The notes beneath the pieces are model-generated. The model was not told where the DNA came from. It saw nothing but the letters and a program-made list of their open reading frames with translations, and made no database searches. The position numbers and the translations under genes are program-made. A DNA stretch of 47,139 nt from a virus: positions 1 through 47,139 of the IMG/VR virus record IMGVR_UViG_3300048838_000271; one strand, written 5' to 3'. Positions 14,083 to 23,101 of the stretch are shown in pieces; position 1 is the stretch's first letter, and every line of letters begins with the position of its first letter.

Positions 14083-15051
14083 ATGAACAGTACAAACAGC
14101 ATAGATATTTTCAGGGACTATCCTGACAACAAGTTCAACCTGCTGGTCCCGGTCAAGACGATCACGCAGATATCCCCGCTTCACAAGGTCTCGATCAATA
14201 CGGTAGAGGTGAGCAAGGATCTTAAGGACGGGGACATATACCTTCAGGACAAAGGCAAGAACCTTTTCGCGCTGACCAAGAAGGGGCTCATGAAGTTTAT
14301 GGCTACAGCGAATATTCAGGTGGTCAAAAGCGAAAGCGTCACGCCGTCTTCCTGTAAAAGGTGCATGGAAATGGCGAAGGTAACACGCACCCCGGCCCCT
14401 TGCAGCACATGCAGGTCAAAAGATGATGTGGCTTGGGCCGTAACTATCGCGGTCCCTGATCTCTCCGGTGGCTACAGGCTTATCACCGCAAACAAGGAGT
14501 TCCTTTGCGAGACAGAACAGGAGCAGATGAAGAACAATACCTACCAGTACAAACAGGCGTTTGCTTTCAGGTCGGCACATGCGGAGAGCAAGGCGCTATT
14601 AAGGGCACTAAGGGAAGCCCTGATGATCAAGCCGACTTATGAGCTTTCGGAGTTGTCAAAACCCTTCGCGGTTCCGGTTATATCTCCGAATTTTGACGAC
14701 AAAGACCTGAAGAACGCGGCTGTCCAGCGCTTTGCAAACGGGTCCAGCTCCCTCTACGGCGGCGGGCTTTCTGAGCCGCTCCAGCTTGCAGAGTGTGCGG
14801 CAGAGTGTGCGGATTTTGAAGACGGGGACGCGGTAGAAGTAGAGGTCGTGGATACCTGCCCCGAACCTGCATTTGATGATTTCGTAGAATGTCAGGGGTG
14901 CGGTGAGATCCTTGAACCGTTCAAAGATTCAAGCGGCAACGAGTGGAGCGTTAAGAGGACCAAGGAGTACAGCAATGCGCACTTTGGCAAGACGCTGTGC
15001 AAAAAGTGTATAGCGGTTGCTGTTGCTGAAAAGAAAAAGGGCGCGGCGTGA
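14083..15051 (+). CDS. Zinc-binding recombination-associated protein
   Basis: This 322-residue protein has two Cys-pair sites (CKRC...CSTC near residues 90-110; CQGC...CKKC near the end) suited to zinc. Between them is a HAESKALLRALREALMI helix motif similar to that seen in phage ssDNA annealing or Rad52-like proteins. It starts just after AGGAGGTAACAAAG. It is followed immediately by SbcD and SbcC genes, so a role in homologous recombination or end processing is likely. The exact family is not certain. Confidence 0.6.
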   Translation: MNSTNSIDIFRDYPDNKFNLLVPVKTITQISPLHKVSINTVEVSKDLKDGDIYLQDKGKNLFALTKKGLMKFMATANIQVVKSESVTPSSCKRCMEMAKVTRTPAPCSTCRSKDDVAWAVTIAVPDLSGGYRLITANKEFLCETEQEQMKNNTYQYKQAFAFRSAHAESKALLRALREALMIKPTYELSELSKPFAVPVISPNFDDKDLKNAAVQRFANGSSSLYGGGLSEPLQLAECAAECADFEDGDAVEVEVVDTCPEPAFDDFVECQGCGEILEPFKDSSGNEWSVKRTKEYSNAHFGKTLCKKCIAVAVAEKKKGAA

Positions 15052-16169
15052 TGAAGATCGCGCATATAGGAGACATTCATTTGGGGCTGGGCTATCCCGG
15101 CCCCACTCCGCAAAGTCGGTTTGACGACATAGTGCGCACAATGCGCTGGTGTCAGCAGGAGATCATAGAGCAGGAGTGCGATCTTGTCCTGTTCGCCGGG
15201 GACGCGTTCAAGGATTCCAAGGTCATGCTTGACAGGGCGGCGGTTGAGATTGACGCGTTCACGTCATGGCTTCGCGGCTTCTCTGCTGCCGGTATCCCGG
15301 TCGTGGCTATCTCCGGTACTCCTTCCCATGATGCGATATCCGCCTACGGGCTTATTGAGCAGATGAATATCCCGCTGGTGCAGGTAGTCACAAGGCCGCG
15401 AGTTGTTGAGGCGGCGGGGCTGAAAATAGCCTGTGTCCCGGGGCTTAACCGCTCACAGATAGCTACTGCTGAAGAGTGCAAGGGGCTGTCTGCTCAGGAG
15501 ATACACAGAATTATGACTGACAAACTGACCGATGTGTGTTATGGGCTGAAGGCTCAGGGCGGGGAGATCCTTTTGTCTCACCTGACGCTTGCTGGCTGTG
15601 ATGCAGGGTTTGACGAACTTGTCATGCAGCATGAGCCGATACTTACACAGGAGGCGGCAGGGCAGTTCAAGTTGTCTTGTCTCGGGCATATACACAGGCC
15701 GCAGATTATTGGGGTCAACGGAAAAAGCAGGGCATATTACTGCGGATCACCTGATAGGTTGACTTTCAATGACGAAGCAATAACGCCGGGATTCTGGATA
15801 CATGATTCAGCTATAGGCAGTTCACGGTTTATTGAAACACCGGCGCGCGAGTTCCTGACCCTCTCTGCTAATCCAACTGATGTAAGAGATAAGATCGTCC
15901 GCTTCCGTGCTGAAATGTCCGAGGCTGATTTCAAGGCATTTGACCGTCAGGCCTTTGAAAAGAAGCTCTATGACGAGGGCGCTTTCTATGTTGCTGAGAT
16001 CAAGATAGACGTCAGCGCTTCGGACAGGGCCCGTGATGAGAGTGTAAAAGAGGGGATCGGGACGCTTGAGGCGGTAAAGAAGTGGTGTCTTGCCAACGAG
16101 ATAAGCGAGGTAGTTTCGGACATTCTCATAAACCACACAACGAAGATACTTGAGGAGGTAACACTATGA
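15051..16169 (+). CDS. sbcD: SbcD-like nuclease subunit (calcineurin-like)
   Basis: This protein of about 372 residues is the nuclease partner of SbcC, which trims DNA ends and opens hairpins. Metallophosphoesterase motifs are present: DIHLG at the start, GDAFK, LSHL and GHIHRP. The third motif, normally GNHD/E, reads GTPSHD, which is unusual but keeps a metal-binding His-Asp pair. ATG 15051 overlaps the upstream stop (TGATG); GTG 15048 is an alternative. The stop overlaps the SbcC start, as expected for a two-subunit complex. Confidence 0.88.
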   Translation: MKIAHIGDIHLGLGYPGPTPQSRFDDIVRTMRWCQQEIIEQECDLVLFAGDAFKDSKVMLDRAAVEIDAFTSWLRGFSAAGIPVVAISGTPSHDAISAYGLIEQMNIPLVQVVTRPRVVEAAGLKIACVPGLNRSQIATAEECKGLSAQEIHRIMTDKLTDVCYGLKAQGGEILLSHLTLAGCDAGFDELVMQHEPILTQEAAGQFKLSCLGHIHRPQIIGVNGKSRAYYCGSPDRLTFNDEAITPGFWIHDSAIGSSRFIETPAREFLTLSANPTDVRDKIVRFRAEMSEADFKAFDRQAFEKKLYDEGAFYVAEIKIDVSASDRARDESVKEGIGTLEAVKKWCLANEISEVVSDILINHTTKILEEVTL

Positions 16170-18718
16170 ACCCCATGAAGCTGATACTTGATAACTTCGG
16201 GCCGATTGGACACGCGGATCTTGACCTTGAGGGCCTTGATCTTGCCGCCGTGGTAGGGCCGAACGGGGCGGGGAAGTCCACAACATTCACCATAGCGCCC
16301 ATATGGGCACTCTTCGGAACAACAAAAAACGGCTGCTCTGCTGACAACCTCATCAAGCTGGGATCAGACACCGGATCCGTCTGTTTTGAATTTGAACACA
16401 GGGGCGAACGCTACAAGGTGATCCGCACGAGGTCGACCAACGGCAAGGGCAAGTCCTCACTTGAGCTGCAACGGCTGGCGGGTGATTTCTGGGTCCCGTC
16501 AAGCGGCGCGACCATCAGGGAGACAGAAGAAAAGATAGTTGCACTTCTCGGACTGGACAGTGACACGCTTGTCAGTTCTTCAATGATCCTTCAGGGGCGC
16601 GCGAACGAGTTCACACAGAAGGCGCCGGGGGAGCGTAAATACATCCTGTCGCAAATCCTGGGTCTTGATGATTACGAGGTGCTTCAGGCGAAGGCAAAAG
16701 AACATGTTGCGGGGCTGTCACGGAACATTGAGGACATCAAGGCAGAGATATCAAGATGTGAGGACAAGACAAAAGAGCGCGACTACTATACGGGGCAGCT
16801 TGAGGAGATAAACAAGGACATAAAAGCGGCGGCAGAGGACACAGTAAAAGATGAGGCGGCACTTAAACAGCTTCGCGGTGAAATGGCTAAGCTCGACAAT
16901 GCTCAGGCTGACATTGACAAACTTAAAGTCAAGGTTATTGACCTGAAAAAAAAGAGAGATTCGGCAGATCTTAACTTAGCATCAAGCGGAATCATTATTG
17001 GCGAATGCAGAATAAAGCTCGAAAGAGAGCCGGACATACTTAGTGTTTGCGCGGAGATAGACAAGGCAGAAAAGACGCTTGCAAACCTTGATCCCCTTTT
17101 GAAGCGACAGGAAGCCCTCACAAACGAAAAAAGGACACTCTTATCCAATAGCTGTAGGGATGAGGTCGCCCTGTCGAAGCTGACCGAAGAAACGGGCAAA
17201 CTATCGGCCTTTCTGAACCGCACCGGAGAGTACAGGGAGGCAGAGAAGCGGATCACAGAGATAACGGCAGAAATCGAGCGGCTTGAAACAAAGCAGATTG
17301 AACGGTTCCAGACAGAAAATGAAATCGCCGCTAAAAAGTCAAAGATATCTCTGATGCGATATGAGCACAAGGCGAAGCGTGAGGGGTTGGAAGCGGAGAT
17401 AAGAGAGCTGACCAGAAAGACCGACCTGCTGAAAGATGCGGGCTGTGTGGATATTGCGGCGGCTCAGAATAACCCTTGCCGCTTCCTGAAGGATGCCGCT
17501 GAAGCAAGCAGGAGATTGCCGGAGGTCGAGAAGGAGTTACAGTCTCTCTCTGATGCCGACATTCAGGCGCTTGAAAAAGAATACACTGAAATGAAGGAGC
17601 AGAACCCGGAAGTCAGATACGGTGAGCAGATAACTAGCCTTAAGACGCGCAAAGACACATACAGAGATCTTGCAGACAAGGCCAGGTTGATAGACGAAAA
17701 AGAAAAGATGCTTGCTGCTTACAAGGCGCAGATCCGCGAGAAAAACGAAGCTGTTGAAGCCGGTATCAAGCGCGACAACGAAATAACCGAAGAGCTCGGC
17801 AAGATGTCCTTTGATTTGGCACAAGTCCCCACGCTCCAATCAATAGTCACAGAGTCCGGGGAGTGGCACAAGGCAAAAGAAGAGCTCCCGGTGCTGAAAG
17901 AACGGCTCAAGGGTGCGCTTGCCCAGTACGAAGCGGTTCACAAGGACATTGAGGCACTGAAGGCTGAAGTTATGGGTGTAGAAGTTGAGATATCCAGCCT
18001 GTCAGGATTGCTCAGAGATTCCGAAGCCAAACGCCGCGAAGCAGAGAGCATAGAGGCCCATGTTGCCGCCTGTAACAACCTAATCCGCATCAAGACAGGA
18101 GAAAAAGCGGTGTGTGAGCAGAAATTGAAGGAGATAGAAAAAGCCGCAAGGGACATTGAAGAAATGGCCCTAAAACTCATGCCGCTATCTCAGGACTATG
18201 AGGCTTATTCACTATTGGTCAAGGCCTTTGGTCGTGACGGTATCCCGGCGCTGATCATTGAAAGCGCGGTACCGGAACTGGAGATCATAGCCAATGAGAT
18301 ACTCGGCGCAATGTCAAACGGTCGCCACTCTCTGGAGTTCAGGACACAACGGGAGCTTAAGAGCAGGTCGGGAATGGCCGAGACGCTGGATATTATAGTC
18401 CGTGACTGGGCAGGTGAACGCCCATACGAGACATTCTCCGGCGGTGAACAGCTCAGGATCGACTACGCTATCAGGTTTGCGCTTGCTGAACTGCTTACAA
18501 GAAAAGCAGGAAGCCGCATTGAGTGGCTGGTGATTGATGAAGGGCTCGGAAGTCAGGACAAAGAACACAGGGATCTTGTACTAGAGGCAATCAGAAACGT
18601 TGCCGGGAGGTTTAAGAAGGTGTTTGTCATAACCCACGTGGAGGAGGCACAAGGGGCATTTCAGCAGCAGATCAGGTTTGAAAGCACGCAGAATGGGATC
18701 GAAATATCAACACAGTAG
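16166..18718 (+). CDS. sbcC: SbcC-like ATPase subunit (SMC family)
   Basis: This 850-residue ATPase has Walker A at residues 31-38 (GPNGAGKS), a long coiled coil with a zinc-hook region, the ABC signature FSGGEQ near 757 and Walker B VIDEG near 789-793. The hook Cys are Cys427 and Cys438 (C-X10-C), not the usual close CxxC. With SbcD it would process double-strand ends, perhaps making ends for the upstream recombination protein. It has a strong AGGAGG and is coupled to SbcD. A hairpin without a T tract follows it. Confidence 0.92.
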   Translation: MNPMKLILDNFGPIGHADLDLEGLDLAAVVGPNGAGKSTTFTIAPIWALFGTTKNGCSADNLIKLGSDTGSVCFEFEHRGERYKVIRTRSTNGKGKSSLELQRLAGDFWVPSSGATIRETEEKIVALLGLDSDTLVSSSMILQGRANEFTQKAPGERKYILSQILGLDDYEVLQAKAKEHVAGLSRNIEDIKAEISRCEDKTKERDYYTGQLEEINKDIKAAAEDTVKDEAALKQLRGEMAKLDNAQADIDKLKVKVIDLKKKRDSADLNLASSGIIIGECRIKLEREPDILSVCAEIDKAEKTLANLDPLLKRQEALTNEKRTLLSNSCRDEVALSKLTEETGKLSAFLNRTGEYREAEKRITEITAEIERLETKQIERFQTENEIAAKKSKISLMRYEHKAKREGLEAEIRELTRKTDLLKDAGCVDIAAAQNNPCRFLKDAAEASRRLPEVEKELQSLSDADIQALEKEYTEMKEQNPEVRYGEQITSLKTRKDTYRDLADKARLIDEKEKMLAAYKAQIREKNEAVEAGIKRDNEITEELGKMSFDLAQVPTLQSIVTESGEWHKAKEELPVLKERLKGALAQYEAVHKDIEALKAEVMGVEVEISSLSGLLRDSEAKRREAESIEAHVAACNNLIRIKTGEKAVCEQKLKEIEKAARDIEEMALKLMPLSQDYEAYSLLVKAFGRDGIPALIIESAVPELEIIANEILGAMSNGRHSLEFRTQRELKSRSGMAETLDIIVRDWAGERPYETFSGGEQLRIDYAIRFALAELLTRKAGSRIEWLVIDEGLGSQDKEHRDLVLEAIRNVAGRFKKVFVITHVEEAQGAFQQQIRFESTQNGIEISTQ

Positions 18719-18726
18719 AGAGGAGC

Positions 18727-18748
18727 GGGGCGGTGTAAAAGCCGCCCC
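18727..18748 (+). other. Strong hairpin between SbcC and initiator genes
   Basis: GGGGCGG pairs with CCGCCCC, with an extra T-G pair and a GTAAAA-type loop. There is no T run, so it is not a standard terminator. It may stabilise the mRNA end, pause transcription or control the following gene. Confidence 0.5.
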
Positions 18749-18777
18749 TATTGTTGCGACAAAGGGGTGGTTATGTT

Positions 18778-19674
18778 GTGAATGGCTGGATCAAGCTGCA
18801 CCGCAAGATTATAGACAACCCGGTTTTTGACAACCCTGATTTATTTCACTTGTTTGTTTATTGCCTCATAGCAGCCAACCATAACCCAACTATGGTCGTC
18901 TGGAATGGGGAAGAAAAAAACATGGAAAGGGGTAGTTTTATCACAGGAAGAAAATCCCTTTCAGAGAAGTTAAAACAGAGCGAAAGCAAGATATATCGCA
19001 ATTTAAAAACGCTGGAGAAATTAAACATAATTACGCAAAAATCGAACAACAGATTTACCCTTATAAATGTAGTCAACTACTGTAATTATCAGGGGTCAGA
19101 ATTTGAAAATGAACAACAAATGAACAACCAGCGAACAACAAATGAACAACAAATGAACACAGTCAAGAATATAAGAACTAAAGAACTTAAGAATAAAGAT
19201 TTAAAAGATTTAAAACATATGTGTGATTCCCCTCCTCTTTTTCCACCAGACTTTGAAGAATTCTGGAAAAACTACCCGCACTTCAACCGGAACAAAAAAG
19301 GCGCGTACAAAAACTATCTGGCAACCCTCAAGGGTGATTCCCGGATTCACAAGGCGACCCCCGAAGGCCTATTGAGAGCTGCTAAAAACTATACAACAGA
19401 GGTCAGCGGGAAGGATAAGCAGTACGTATTACACGCTTCAACCTTCTTGGGCCCGACTACCGAACGCTGGTTTGAGTACGACAAGCCGTTAAAGAACTCT
19501 AACGGCGAGACCCTGAGGGAAGACGTAGACAAGAACGATTTCTTAATAGGAGGTGGACCAGACATTGACTACAAAGCCTATGAGCGCGCTCGTCGCGGAT
19601 ATGATCCCTACACGCCAAAACGCGGTAGAGAGACTGATAGCCCGTCAGGAGTGGGCAGAACAGAACGTGCATGA
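18778..19674 (+). CDS. Replication initiator protein
   Basis: This protein of about 298 residues starts at GTG 18778, eight bases after AAAGGGGTGG. The N-terminal ~110 residues form a winged-HTH replication-protein domain (MNGWIKLHRKIIDNPVFD, then RKSLSEKLKQSESKIYRNLK). A low-complexity Asn/Gln linker follows, encoded by tandem iterons, then an A+T-rich segment and a C-terminal region with FEEFWKNYPHFNRNKKGA, typical of phage replication proteins that recruit a helicase. It precedes a DnaC-like loader, as lambda O precedes P. The DNA-binding role is inferred from the layout. Confidence 0.75.
   Translation: MNGWIKLHRKIIDNPVFDNPDLFHLFVYCLIAANHNPTMVVWNGEEKNMERGSFITGRKSLSEKLKQSESKIYRNLKTLEKLNIITQKSNNRFTLINVVNYCNYQGSEFENEQQMNNQRTTNEQQMNTVKNIRTKELKNKDLKDLKHMCDSPPLFPPDFEEFWKNYPHFNRNKKGAYKNYLATLKGDSRIHKATPEGLLRAAKNYTTEVSGKDKQYVLHASTFLGPTTERWFEYDKPLKNSNGETLREDVDKNDFLIGGGPDIDYKAYERARRGYDPYTPKRGRETDSPSGVGRTERA
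19107..19161 (+). repeat. Five tandem 11-bp iterons
   Basis: Copies of AAATGAACAAC begin at 19107, 19118 and 19140 (perfect), with variants at 19129 (CAGCGAACAAC) and 19151 (AAATGAACAC). The unit is about one helical turn, so binding proteins would line up on one face. They lie inside the initiator gene. Confidence 0.85.
19162..19222. other. A+T-rich segment next to iterons (possible origin unwinding region)
   Basis: This 60-base stretch is mostly A and T with runs such as AATATAAGAACTAAAGAACT and TTTAAAAGATTTAAAAC. Iterons followed by an A+T-rich segment inside the initiator gene is the lambda ori layout. Confidence 0.6.
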
Positions 19675-20353
19675 CTGTCAGGAGGATTGCGACAGGATGG
19701 GCAAGATAGCAGTGCAGCTTGAAGGAGACGAAAAGCCCGTCATGGTAGCCTGTCCGCTCTTCAAGAAGGAGTGCAGGCGCGGGAAGATGTTCTACTCCGG
19801 GATGGTCGCGCTTGCAGAGCAGTCAATACCCACGGCGATACCTCCGAGGTACAGAAAGTCGCTTGCCAAGGCGGAGGAAACGGAATCAATACGCCGCGTC
19901 AGGGAGTGGAACGGTCAGGGAGTGCTTTATATCTACGGACTGACCGGGACAGGAAAATCATTTGCTGCTGCATGGTGGCCCTTTAACAGGATCATGCAGA
20001 GGTTGGAGCAGGAGTGGGAAGAGCCGTACAGGTGGCGGGAGATAACGGCCTATGAAATGCGGTGGCTTACAGCGTTCGATATCTGCCTTGACAGGGTGAA
20101 TATGTACGATGCGCGAAGCACTCCGATGCTGATTGTTGATGATCTCGGCTGTGAATCAGACACCCCTGCGAACAGGGCGGTAATCAATGACCTTATCGCC
20201 TACCGATACTCATACGGAGTGCCGACAATCATCACAAGCAACCTCACTCCCGAAGAGATGGGCAATCGCTACAAGGACCGCATGTATGAGCGGATCATAC
20301 AGACGGGCAAGGTTGTTGACGCTGGCAGATACAACAAGAGACTTGAGAGATAA
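19565..20353 (+). CDS. DnaC-like helicase loader ATPase
   Basis: This protein of about 262 residues starts at TTG 19565, 11 bases after AGGAGG; GTG 19553 lies inside that signal and ATG 19580 is too far. Walker A is GLTGTGKS, Walker B is LIVDDLG and a sensor-like TSN follows (IITSNLTPEEM). DnaC family proteins load the replicative helicase. The N-terminus, with Cys motifs (CQEDCDR, CPLFKKECRRGK), may bind zinc or the helicase. It overlaps the initiator by about 110 bases. A helicase gene was not found, so the host's is presumably used. Confidence 0.85.
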   Translation: MTTKPMSALVADMIPTRQNAVERLIARQEWAEQNVHDCQEDCDRMGKIAVQLEGDEKPVMVACPLFKKECRRGKMFYSGMVALAEQSIPTAIPPRYRKSLAKAEETESIRRVREWNGQGVLYIYGLTGTGKSFAAAWWPFNRIMQRLEQEWEEPYRWREITAYEMRWLTAFDICLDRVNMYDARSTPMLIVDDLGCESDTPANRAVINDLIAYRYSYGVPTIITSNLTPEEMGNRYKDRMYERIIQTGKVVDAGRYNKRLER

Positions 20354-20369
20354 AGAAAGGGGAATGTAG

Positions 20370-20585
20370 ATGTTAAAAACATTTAAAACAAAGGCAGAGA
20401 TCCTTAAAGAATCACAGTTGAAGGTGCAGGCTATCCTTGCAGGAGGTCGCAGGGCATATTCACTCGATGTCGCCAAAGCGCAGATAAAGCATCAACAGGA
20501 AGAAAAGGCCCTTAGAACAGGCAAGGCGAAGCGGGCAGCACGGAGAGCGGAGCATGAAGCTAGGGAAGGGGCAGAGACGGCATGA
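20370..20585 (+). CDS. Small basic helical protein
   Basis: This 71-residue protein is rich in Lys, Arg, Ala and Glu and would be almost all helix, with a basic end (RTGKAKRAARRAEHEAREG). AAAGGGGA precedes its start. It overlaps the next gene by four bases (ATGA). A nucleic-acid-binding role is possible but not shown. Confidence 0.6.
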   Translation: MLKTFKTKAEILKESQLKVQAILAGGRRAYSLDVAKAQIKHQQEEKALRTGKAKRAARRAEHEAREGAETA

Positions 20586-21064
20586 AGCGCAGAATAACCA
20601 AAATCAAGTATAAACCGGGCGACTTTGTAACCATCAACTGGACAGCGGGAGAGAAGCACGAGGACGAATACAGCATCAAGTGCAGAGACGTACCGCGCGG
20701 TGAGTTTATACGCGCCATGCAGGGGCTTAATCAGCATGTTGTAGAAATGTGCGAACTGCCCGACAACGCATTAGATAGGGTACAGGCCCGAAGCGTCAGC
20801 CTTAACTACGGCGGCGAGAATGAGACGATGGGTGCAACTATATCCGCTCAGATGGATCTCTTGAAGAGCAATCAGCCGCTTAACATCAACACGCCGAACA
20901 AGACCGTTGAGCCGTACTGCGAGGGCACGCCATGGGATGAAAAGATCTGTCTCACAGAAGAATGCACCGATGCTCTTTATGAGCTTATCGAGGAGGCGAA
21001 CATGTACATAGACGGCACGAGGGCGCAGGGGACGCTGTTTGATGCGGAGAAAAAGGCGGTGTAA
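20582..21064 (+). CDS. Hypothetical early protein
   Basis: This 160-residue protein opens with a basic segment (MKRRITKIKYKPG) and is acidic toward the end. Its motif content (IKCRDVPRGEFIRAMQGL, CELPDNALDRV) recurs in phage replication regions, as I recall it, but no function is known. It overlaps the preceding gene by four bases and is followed by a tiny ORF before the methyltransferase. Confidence 0.6.
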   Translation: MKRRITKIKYKPGDFVTINWTAGEKHEDEYSIKCRDVPRGEFIRAMQGLNQHVVEMCELPDNALDRVQARSVSLNYGGENETMGATISAQMDLLKSNQPLNINTPNKTVEPYCEGTPWDEKICLTEECTDALYELIEEANMYIDGTRAQGTLFDAEKKAV

Positions 21065-21066
21065 TA

Positions 21067-21165
21067 ATGCCCCTTCCGAAGAAGAGGCAAGTCGAAGTGT
21101 TACAGGTGGATAGTTGGAGCTATCCGCCCCAAATAATAGCAGATGGAGGGGCGAAATGGGACTGA
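21067..21165 (+). CDS. Possible 32-residue ORF
   Basis: This short frame (MPLPKKRQVEVLQVDSW...) runs from the ATG just after the preceding stop into the methyltransferase start. It lacks a good Shine-Dalgarno. Its stop at 21163-21165 overlaps the methyltransferase start (21156) by a few bases. It may be a leader or nothing; the call is weak. Confidence 0.3.
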   Translation: MPLPKKRQVEVLQVDSWSYPPQIIADGGAKWD

Positions 21166-22493
21166 TAATTGATTCTTTCGCCGGAGGCGGCGGCGCATCC
21201 ACAGGCATAAAAATGGCGACCGGGCGGGATCCAGATATAGCCATCAACCACAACGCCGAGGCTATGGCGATGCATAAGGCCAATCATCCCGGCACGAAGC
21301 ATTATATCGAGGATATTTGGGGAGTTGACCCGATAACCGTAACAGGAGGACAGCCTGTTGATCTCATGTGGCTTAGTCCAGACTGCACCCATTTTTCAAA
21401 AGCAAAGGGAAGCGCACCGAAGTCACCAAGGATCAGAGGGTTGGCATGGATAGCCGTCAAATGGGCCAAGGCGGTCAGACCGAAAACAATAATCCTTGAG
21501 AATGTCGAGGAATTCAAGACATGGGGACCGCTGGACGTTGAAGGCAACCCTATTAAGGCACTTGCAGGGCAGACATTTGACGTGTTTATCCGACAGCTCC
21601 GGGACCTCGGCTACACGGTGGAACACAGAGAGCTTGTAGCTTGTGACTACGGCGCACCGACATCACGGAAGCGGTTCTTCCTTATTGCTAACTTTAATTA
21701 CTCTCCTGTCTACTGGCCCATACCGACACACGGACCCGGCAGAGAGAACCCGTACCGCACCGCCGCTGAGTGTATAGACTGGAGTATTCCCTGCCCGTCA
21801 ATCTTCGGGCGCAACAAGCCGCTTGCAGACAAGACCTTGAAGCGGATCGCGAGAGGGGTAGTTAAGTTTGTCCTGGCAAATTCAGATCCGTATATCTCAA
21901 AAATAGCATACGGCAAGCATCATCACGAACAGAACATTGCAGCATTTCTTGCACAGTATCACAGCGAGACGACAGACAGCGGCGTAAGAGGGCAGTCACT
22001 TAATAATCCGATGCTTGTAATTGACAGCAATCCGAGATACGCGCTTGCGGCCTGTTCGCTCACGAGACAATTCGGAACTTCAATAGGGCAAGACATTGAC
22101 AAGCCGATGCTTACGGTAATGCCTGACGGAAGTGGTAAAACCGGGCTGGTATCAGCCTTCCTCACAAAATACTACGGCAACGAGAAAGACGGCTGTCGGA
22201 TCACTGACCCGATGGACACGATAACAGGCAAAGACCGAATGGGGCTTGTAACGGTAGCGATCGGCGGCGAGAACTACATCATAACCGATATAGGCTTAAG
22301 GATGCTCCAGCCGAGAGAACTATTTAACGCTCAGGGGTTCCCGGAGGACTACATCATTGACCCTGTTTATAATGGCAGACCTATGACGAAAACGGCACAG
22401 GTCAGAATGTGCGGCAATTCAGTATGCCCGCCTGTCGCTGAGGCTCTTGTCAGGGCGAACTACTACGAAATGCAGAAAAAGGAGGCCGCTTAA
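21156..22493 (+). CDS. C5 cytosine-specific DNA methyltransferase
   Basis: This 445-residue enzyme methylates cytosines in DNA. Motif I is DSFAGGGGAST at residues 6-16, motif IV contains the catalytic Cys77 in SPDCTHFSKAKG (PDC instead of PPC), motif VI is ENVEEF and motif VIII is APTSRKRFFLIA. The central target-recognition region contains three echoes of a D/N-x-P-M-x-T pattern (NNPMLVID, DKPMLTVM, TDPMDTIT). No restriction enzyme gene is seen, so it is an orphan enzyme, probably protecting phage DNA from host restriction. The ATG is preceded by GGAGGGG. Confidence 0.93.
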   Translation: MGLIIDSFAGGGGASTGIKMATGRDPDIAINHNAEAMAMHKANHPGTKHYIEDIWGVDPITVTGGQPVDLMWLSPDCTHFSKAKGSAPKSPRIRGLAWIAVKWAKAVRPKTIILENVEEFKTWGPLDVEGNPIKALAGQTFDVFIRQLRDLGYTVEHRELVACDYGAPTSRKRFFLIANFNYSPVYWPIPTHGPGRENPYRTAAECIDWSIPCPSIFGRNKPLADKTLKRIARGVVKFVLANSDPYISKIAYGKHHHEQNIAAFLAQYHSETTDSGVRGQSLNNPMLVIDSNPRYALAACSLTRQFGTSIGQDIDKPMLTVMPDGSGKTGLVSAFLTKYYGNEKDGCRITDPMDTITGKDRMGLVTVAIGGENYIITDIGLRMLQPRELFNAQGFPEDYIIDPVYNGRPMTKTAQVRMCGNSVCPPVAEALVRANYYEMQKKEAA

Positions 22494-22894
22494 TGGCAAA
22501 TAAATCACTAAACGAACTGGCAAAACAGATACACGAAACTGCGATTAACCACGGATGGTGGGAGAAAGAAAGGGAACTGCCCGAACTTATAGCCCTGTTT
22601 CACTCGGAGCTGTCAGAGGCATTGGAGGAATACAGGGAGAAACGGCCCGATGTGTGGTACTTGTGCAACATGGGCATGTCTTCGCCCTGTCACCCTGATT
22701 GTGAACGCTTCCACGATCCTGAATGTCCGTGGCGGGGAGATAAGCCAGAAGGCGTAGCGGTGGAGCTTGCGGACTGCATCATCAGGATACTGGACTACTG
22801 CGGGCATGAAGGTATAGACATAAACGCGGCAATCGAGGCGAAGATGAAATACAACGAGACGCGCCCCTACAGGCACGGCGGCAAGAGGTGTTGA
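22493..22894 (+). CDS. MazG-like nucleotide pyrophosphohydrolase
   Basis: This 133-residue protein has the MazG helix pattern (LFHSELSEALEEYR with Glu residues, and VELADCIIRILDYC with the second metal-binding pair). MazG enzymes hydrolyse nucleoside triphosphates and in phages modulate nucleotide pools or (p)ppGpp. A Cys-rich insertion (about residues 58-80: four Cys and His) separates the two halves. The start overlaps the upstream stop by one base (TAATG). Confidence 0.75.
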   Translation: MANKSLNELAKQIHETAINHGWWEKERELPELIALFHSELSEALEEYREKRPDVWYLCNMGMSSPCHPDCERFHDPECPWRGDKPEGVAVELADCIIRILDYCGHEGIDINAAIEAKMKYNETRPYRHGGKRC

Positions 22895-22895
22895 G

Positions 22896-23084
22896 ATGGC
22901 AAATAAATATCTCTACATGAATAACTTTTTCAAACTCTGCTGCATACAAAAAAGCCGTTTCAACGGGAAGTATTTTATCTGTATTGGAGAAAGGAAATAC
23001 AACGGAGAGCATTACAACACGGTGGAAGAGGCTCAAGCAGTGCTTGATGAACTGGCGAAAGAAAGAGGATGGGAACATGTGTAG
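22896..23084 (+). CDS. Small hypothetical protein
   Basis: This 62-residue protein begins with the same 13 bases (ATGGCAAATAAAT) as the gene just before it, so the two starts may share an origin. Otherwise the sequence differs, with a helix at the C-terminus (VEEAQAVLDELAKERG). No family was recognised. Confidence 0.5.
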   Translation: MANKYLYMNNFFKLCCIQKSRFNGKYFICIGERKYNGEHYNTVEEAQAVLDELAKERGWEHV

Positions 23085-23101
23085 AAAGGGGAGGAATAAA
23101 C

